A stretch of DNA of 8,772 bases. Origin: an uncultured Clostridia bacterium (GTDB lineage Bacteria; Bacillota; Clostridia; UMGS1810). Below are positions 6,580 through 8,772 of this stretch, piece by piece (the stretch's first letter is position 1; the number at the start of each line of letters is the position of its first letter). The stretch is taken from positions 1-8,772 of the forward strand of contig CALGRC010000035.1 of the NCBI GenBank assembly GCA_937959315.1, read 5' to 3'. A program made the position numbers and the translations under genes. Below the pieces are notes generated by a model, which saw only the letters and a program-made list of their open reading frames with translations, was not told the DNA's origin and did no database searches.

Positions 6580-7368
6580 ATGAAAGTATTGTATTTGGAT
6601 TGCTTTTCGGGTATCGATACCGGTATGCTGCCGGGCGCGCTGCTGGATTTGGGCCTGGTGGGCGCGGACGAGTGGAAACGCCAAATGGAAACCGTGCAGC
6701 CTGGCGGCGCTTGGACGTTGGAGGTCTGCCGCACAGAACGGTGCGGCATTGGCGCGACTGGGATTTTTGTGTCGGCGGCGGACGATGTACTTTGGACGGC
6801 CGGGCGGCTGGAACAGGCGGTTGCGCAAAGCGGCTTGTCCGGCCGCGCCAGAAGGCTGGCGTCGGGCGCGCTGTCCAAGCTGGTACGGGCAAAGGCGCAT
6901 GTTGCTGGGTGCAGGGAGGAACAGGTGACGGCAGGCGGGCAGGAAGCGGCGGAACTATTGTGCGATTTGGCGGGCGCGGCGCTGCTTTTTGATTTGCTGG
7001 GTGTGGACTATTGTATGGCGTCCCAGCTTACCGAAGGGACATCTGCCGGAGGGCGGCTGGTCCCCCTTCCTGTCGTATTAGAACTTTTGTGTGCCTACCG
7101 TATGCCCTACCGGTTCAGCAATGCGCCGGGCGCGCTGATATCGCCGGCAGGCGCGGCGTTTGCGGCGCAGGCGGTGCAGGAATACGGCCCCATGCCGTCT
7201 ATGCACATTGACCGGATTGGCTACGGCGCCGGGCGGCGCAGGCTGGAAACGCCCCATTTGCTGCGCGCGGTGCTGGGCACTACCGACGACGTGCTGTTTG
7301 AACAGGAATTTTCGATGGAGCAGGTGCTGGAGGACGCGGTTTTGCAGGAGGTGTGCGGCGCGGTTTGA
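6580..7368 (+). CDS. larC: LarC-like protein (N-terminal LarC1 domain only), metal-site residues missing
   Basis: Clearly of the LarC (DUF111/TIGR00299) family: LYLDCFSGI (4-12) with GALLDLG (19-25), a DLAGAALLFDLLGVD core (129-143), GALISPAGAAFA (184-195) and PMPSMHIDRIGYGAG (204-218). LarC is the CTP-dependent cyclometallase that inserts nickel into the pincer nucleotide of lactate racemase. Two things are odd. First, it has 262 residues, matching only the LarC1 half; the C-terminal CTP-binding LarC2 half is absent and the next gene begins at once. Second, by my motif comparison the family residues are substituted: GISGDM is GIDTGM (Asp to Gly15), the HFHE block is TAGG (117-120), the AHG before the LPVPAP segment is AGG (156-158), and the HRHL-type histidine cluster is absent. 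The start is ATG 6580, with GGGAGG at 6564-6569. The frame is intact and composition matches its neighbours, so it is not an obvious pseudogene. Family membership is firm; cyclometallase activity is unlikely. Confidence 0.85.
   Translation: MKVLYLDCFSGIDTGMLPGALLDLGLVGADEWKRQMETVQPGGAWTLEVCRTERCGIGATGIFVSAADDVLWTAGRLEQAVAQSGLSGRARRLASGALSKLVRAKAHVAGCREEQVTAGGQEAAELLCDLAGAALLFDLLGVDYCMASQLTEGTSAGGRLVPLPVVLELLCAYRMPYRFSNAPGALISPAGAAFAAQAVQEYGPMPSMHIDRIGYGAGRRRLETPHLLRAVLGTTDDVLFEQEFSMEQVLEDAVLQEVCGAV
7346..7352 (+). promoter_or_regulatory. Ribosome binding site for rluA, inside the end of the larC-like gene
   Basis: AGGAGGT lies within the last codons of the larC-like gene. It is 12 bases before TTG 7365 (longer than ideal) and directly abuts GTG 7353 (too close). 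TTG 7365 overlaps the larC-like TGA stop by two bases, so terminating ribosomes could restart there. This favours TTG 7365 over GTG 7353 and GTG 7374. Confidence 0.55.
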
Positions 7369-8333
7369 AACAGGTGACGGTTGGGCCCAACGACGCAAAC
7401 CAGCGGTTGGATAAATTTATTGGCAAGTACTGCCGCACCATGCCCATGGCGATGGTGTATAAAATGCTGCGCAAAAAGCGTGTCAGGTGCAACGGCAGGC
7501 GGGTAACCGCCCCTGATTTGCATCTGTGCGAGGGGGATGTGCTGGAGCTTTACTTCAACGATGAATTTTTTGCAGCCAATCGCCGGATGGACGGCTGGAA
7601 AACGGCCAAGGCCCAATTGGATGTGGTGTACGAGGATGCGCACATACTGCTGGTCAACAAGCGTCCCGGGCTGGTGGTGCACCATGACGGCAGCGGTACG
7701 CCGGATACGCTCATTGCGCGCATTCAGGCATATCTGTATCAAAAGGGCGAATACCGCCCGGCTGCGGAACAGACCTTTGCGCCCGCGCTGTGCCACCGCA
7801 TTGACCGCAATACCGGCGGCATGGTGCTGGCGGCCAAAACGGCTGAGGCGCTGCGCATTTTAAACGACGCCGTCAAAAACCGGGAAATCAAAAAATGGTA
7901 TATGCTGCTGGTACAGGGGCGCTTGCCGCAAAAAAGCGGGACGCTGGCCCACTACCTGCAAAAGGACGAGGGCCAAAAGCGGGTATTTGTGTACGACAGC
8001 CCCCGCCCCGGCGCGCTGACAGCGGTAACGCGCTACCGGGTGGTAGAGGAGCGGGAACGGGAATCGCTGGTGGAAGCGGAGCTGGTCACAGGGCGCACCC
8101 ACCAAATCCGCGCGCAGTTTGCGCACATCGGCCACCCGCTTTCGGGTGACGGCAAGTATGGCAGCAACGCGTTCAACCGGTCGGTAGGGCGCAAATACCA
8201 GGCGCTGTATGCGTACAAGCTCCAGTTTGCGTTCACCAAAGAACACGCGCTTTCCTACTTGAATGGGAAGGTGTTTGCCATAGACGTCCCGTTTGCGAAG
8301 GGATTGGGCATAAAACAGGAGGGATTGCAATGA
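7365..8333 (+). CDS. RluA-family RNA pseudouridine synthase with S4 domain
   Basis: Converts specific uridines in rRNA or tRNA to pseudouridine; cytoplasmic. The 322-residue product has an N-terminal S4 RNA-binding domain at about 3-65 (NQRLDKFIGKYC, VYKMLRKKRVRCNGRRV). The catalytic domain contains LVNKRPGLVVHHDG (96-109), HRIDRNTGGMVLAAKT (144-159) with catalytic Asp147, and GRTHQIRAQFAHIGHPLSGD (243-262). Small departures from the family norm are KRPG for KPxG and HRID..TGGM for HRLD..TSGL; both look tolerable because the Asp is present. The target base cannot be read from sequence, so RluC, RluD or a Bacillota-specific specificity are all possible. I chose the TTG start at 7365 because the protein then begins MKQVTVGPND, the usual beginning for this group; GTG 7353 would add four residues. 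It overlaps the larC-like stop and, at its end, the cupin ATG in an ATGA junction. Confidence 0.93.
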   Translation: MKQVTVGPNDANQRLDKFIGKYCRTMPMAMVYKMLRKKRVRCNGRRVTAPDLHLCEGDVLELYFNDEFFAANRRMDGWKTAKAQLDVVYEDAHILLVNKRPGLVVHHDGSGTPDTLIARIQAYLYQKGEYRPAAEQTFAPALCHRIDRNTGGMVLAAKTAEALRILNDAVKNREIKKWYMLLVQGRLPQKSGTLAHYLQKDEGQKRVFVYDSPRPGALTAVTRYRVVEERERESLVEAELVTGRTHQIRAQFAHIGHPLSGDGKYGSNAFNRSVGRKYQALYAYKLQFAFTKEHALSYLNGKVFAIDVPFAKGLGIKQEGLQ

Positions 8334-8659
8334 TTTTGGATTTTCCGTCCATGGAAGAGACGGTTTTGGAGCATTTTTGCGGCGGCGAAGGCGCGCTTTG
8401 CGCACGCATGTACAATGATGGATCAAACAAAATCCTGCGCGGGCGTCTGGCGCCGGGCGCATCCATTGGGGCGCATACCCACGATACCAGCAGTGAGACC
8501 ATCTATATTTTGCAGGGGGCCGGCAGGGTGGTGTATGACGGCGTATCCCAGCCGGTTGCGGCGGGGCAGTGCCACCATTGCCCCAAGGGGCATTCGCACA
8601 GCCTCATCAACGACAGCGGCGCGGATTTGATCTTTTTTGCGGTGGTGCCGCAGCAGTAA
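8330..8659 (+). CDS. Small single-domain cupin protein
   Basis: A 109-residue cupin_2-type beta-barrel protein. Both cupin motifs are complete: motif 1 runs from Gly43 to Gly63 with His49, His51 and Glu56, and motif 2 is GQCHHCPKGHSHSLIN (79-94) with Pro85, Gly87, His90 and Asn94. His49, His51, Glu56 and His90 form the usual site for a divalent metal such as Fe, Mn, Zn or Ni. Motif 2 also carries an extra CHHC cluster (81-84) next to the pocket. No fused domain is present, so substrate and reaction cannot be told; stand-alone cupins include isomerases, dioxygenases and small-ligand binders. The ATG overlaps the rluA TGA (ATGA) and AGGAGG at 8317-8322 lies 7 bases upstream, so translation is probably coupled to rluA. 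It is the last gene of the string, followed at once by the terminator. Confidence 0.92.
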   Translation: MILDFPSMEETVLEHFCGGEGALCARMYNDGSNKILRGRLAPGASIGAHTHDTSSETIYILQGAGRVVYDGVSQPVAAGQCHHCPKGHSHSLINDSGADLIFFAVVPQQ

Positions 8660-8694
8660 AAAACACCTCATCCTTTTGGATGGGGTGTTTTTTT
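8658..8694 (+). terminator. Intrinsic terminator of the eight-gene string
   Basis: Starting in the cupin stop codon, AACACCTCATCC (8662-8673) pairs with GGATGGGGTGTT (8678-8689) around a TTTT loop, with one G-U pair. Flanking A and T runs extend the stem by up to four more pairs, and the right arm runs into a T tract to 8694. The A tract and T tract also make it a plausible bidirectional terminator. Confidence 0.92.
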
Positions 8695-8707
8695 GTATAA
8701 TAGGAAA

Positions 8708-8736
8708 TTGCGCAAAAAGAAAAAGTGTGATATAAT
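8708..8736 (+). promoter_or_regulatory. Promoter for a gene beyond the right edge
   Basis: A perfect extended -10, TGATATAAT (8728-8736), has a -35 half-match TTGCGC (8708-8713) at the standard 17-base spacing. The sequence after it is very A-rich compared with the rest of the window. AGAAGGG at the window end could be the ribosome binding site of the next gene, whose coding region is not visible. Confidence 0.65.
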
Positions 8737-8772
8737 GAAAAAAGATTAAAATAGAGCATAATAAAAGAAGGG

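Noticed and set aside
6480..6580. Frameshift hiding a normal LarE C-terminus
   Set aside because: I read the other two frames for a CLASR-like or KPxxxC segment and found none. The larC-like gene also leaves no space for it.
7369..7600. LarC2 half made by programmed frameshifting, as known for Lactiplantibacillus larC1/larC2
   Set aside because: The sequence directly after the larC-like stop encodes the S4 domain of the pseudouridine synthase, and no LarC2-like peptide appears in the other frames.
8696..8701. A second TATAAT right after the terminator
   Set aside because: Its -35 position would fall inside the terminator stem and does not resemble TTGACA. The extended -10 at 8728-8736 is much better.

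Overview
The window looks like a GC-rich chromosomal stretch of a Bacillota (Firmicutes) genome, most likely Clostridia. This rests on strong AGGAGG-type ribosome binding sites, several GTG and TTG starts, tight gene packing, and the protein types (asnA with asnS, an S4-containing RluA enzyme, a YifB/ComM ATPase). It is an inference; there is no rRNA or other taxonomic marker. No mobile element, CRISPR array, tRNA or rRNA gene was seen.

Layout. On the minus strand, bases 1-966 encode the first 322 residues of MiaB (tRNA ms2i6A methylthiotransferase); its 3' end is outside the window. A divergent intergenic region (967-1148) holds one good promoter in each direction. From there everything runs on the plus strand as a compact string of eight genes: comM/yifB (1149-2681), asnA (2693-3694), asnS (3713-5098), a membrane-anchored TPR protein (5137-6036), a short LarE-like PP-loop protein (6023-6559), a LarC-like protein (6580-7368), an RluA-family pseudouridine synthase (7365-8333) and a small cupin (8330-8659). 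Gaps are at most 38 bases. Three junctions overlap (TPR/larE-like, larC-like/rluA and rluA/cupin), which suggests translational coupling. A strong intrinsic terminator follows the cupin (8658-8694), and a new promoter for an off-window gene lies at 8708-8736.

How the genes relate. asnA makes asparagine from aspartate and ammonia, and asnS loads it onto tRNA-Asn, so they form a functional pair. MiaB and the RluA enzyme are RNA-modification genes. The most unusual part is the larE-like/larC-like pair. Both are recognisable as nickel-pincer-nucleotide (lactate racemase cofactor) biosynthesis families. However, the LarE-like protein ends before the region carrying the sacrificial-cysteine motif and has lost the RCYxCK motif. 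The LarC-like protein has only the N-terminal LarC1-type domain, and its characteristic His/Glu/Asp motifs are substituted. Both reading frames are intact, and neither larA nor larB is in the window. This pair may have taken on a different function and is the best candidate here for something undescribed.
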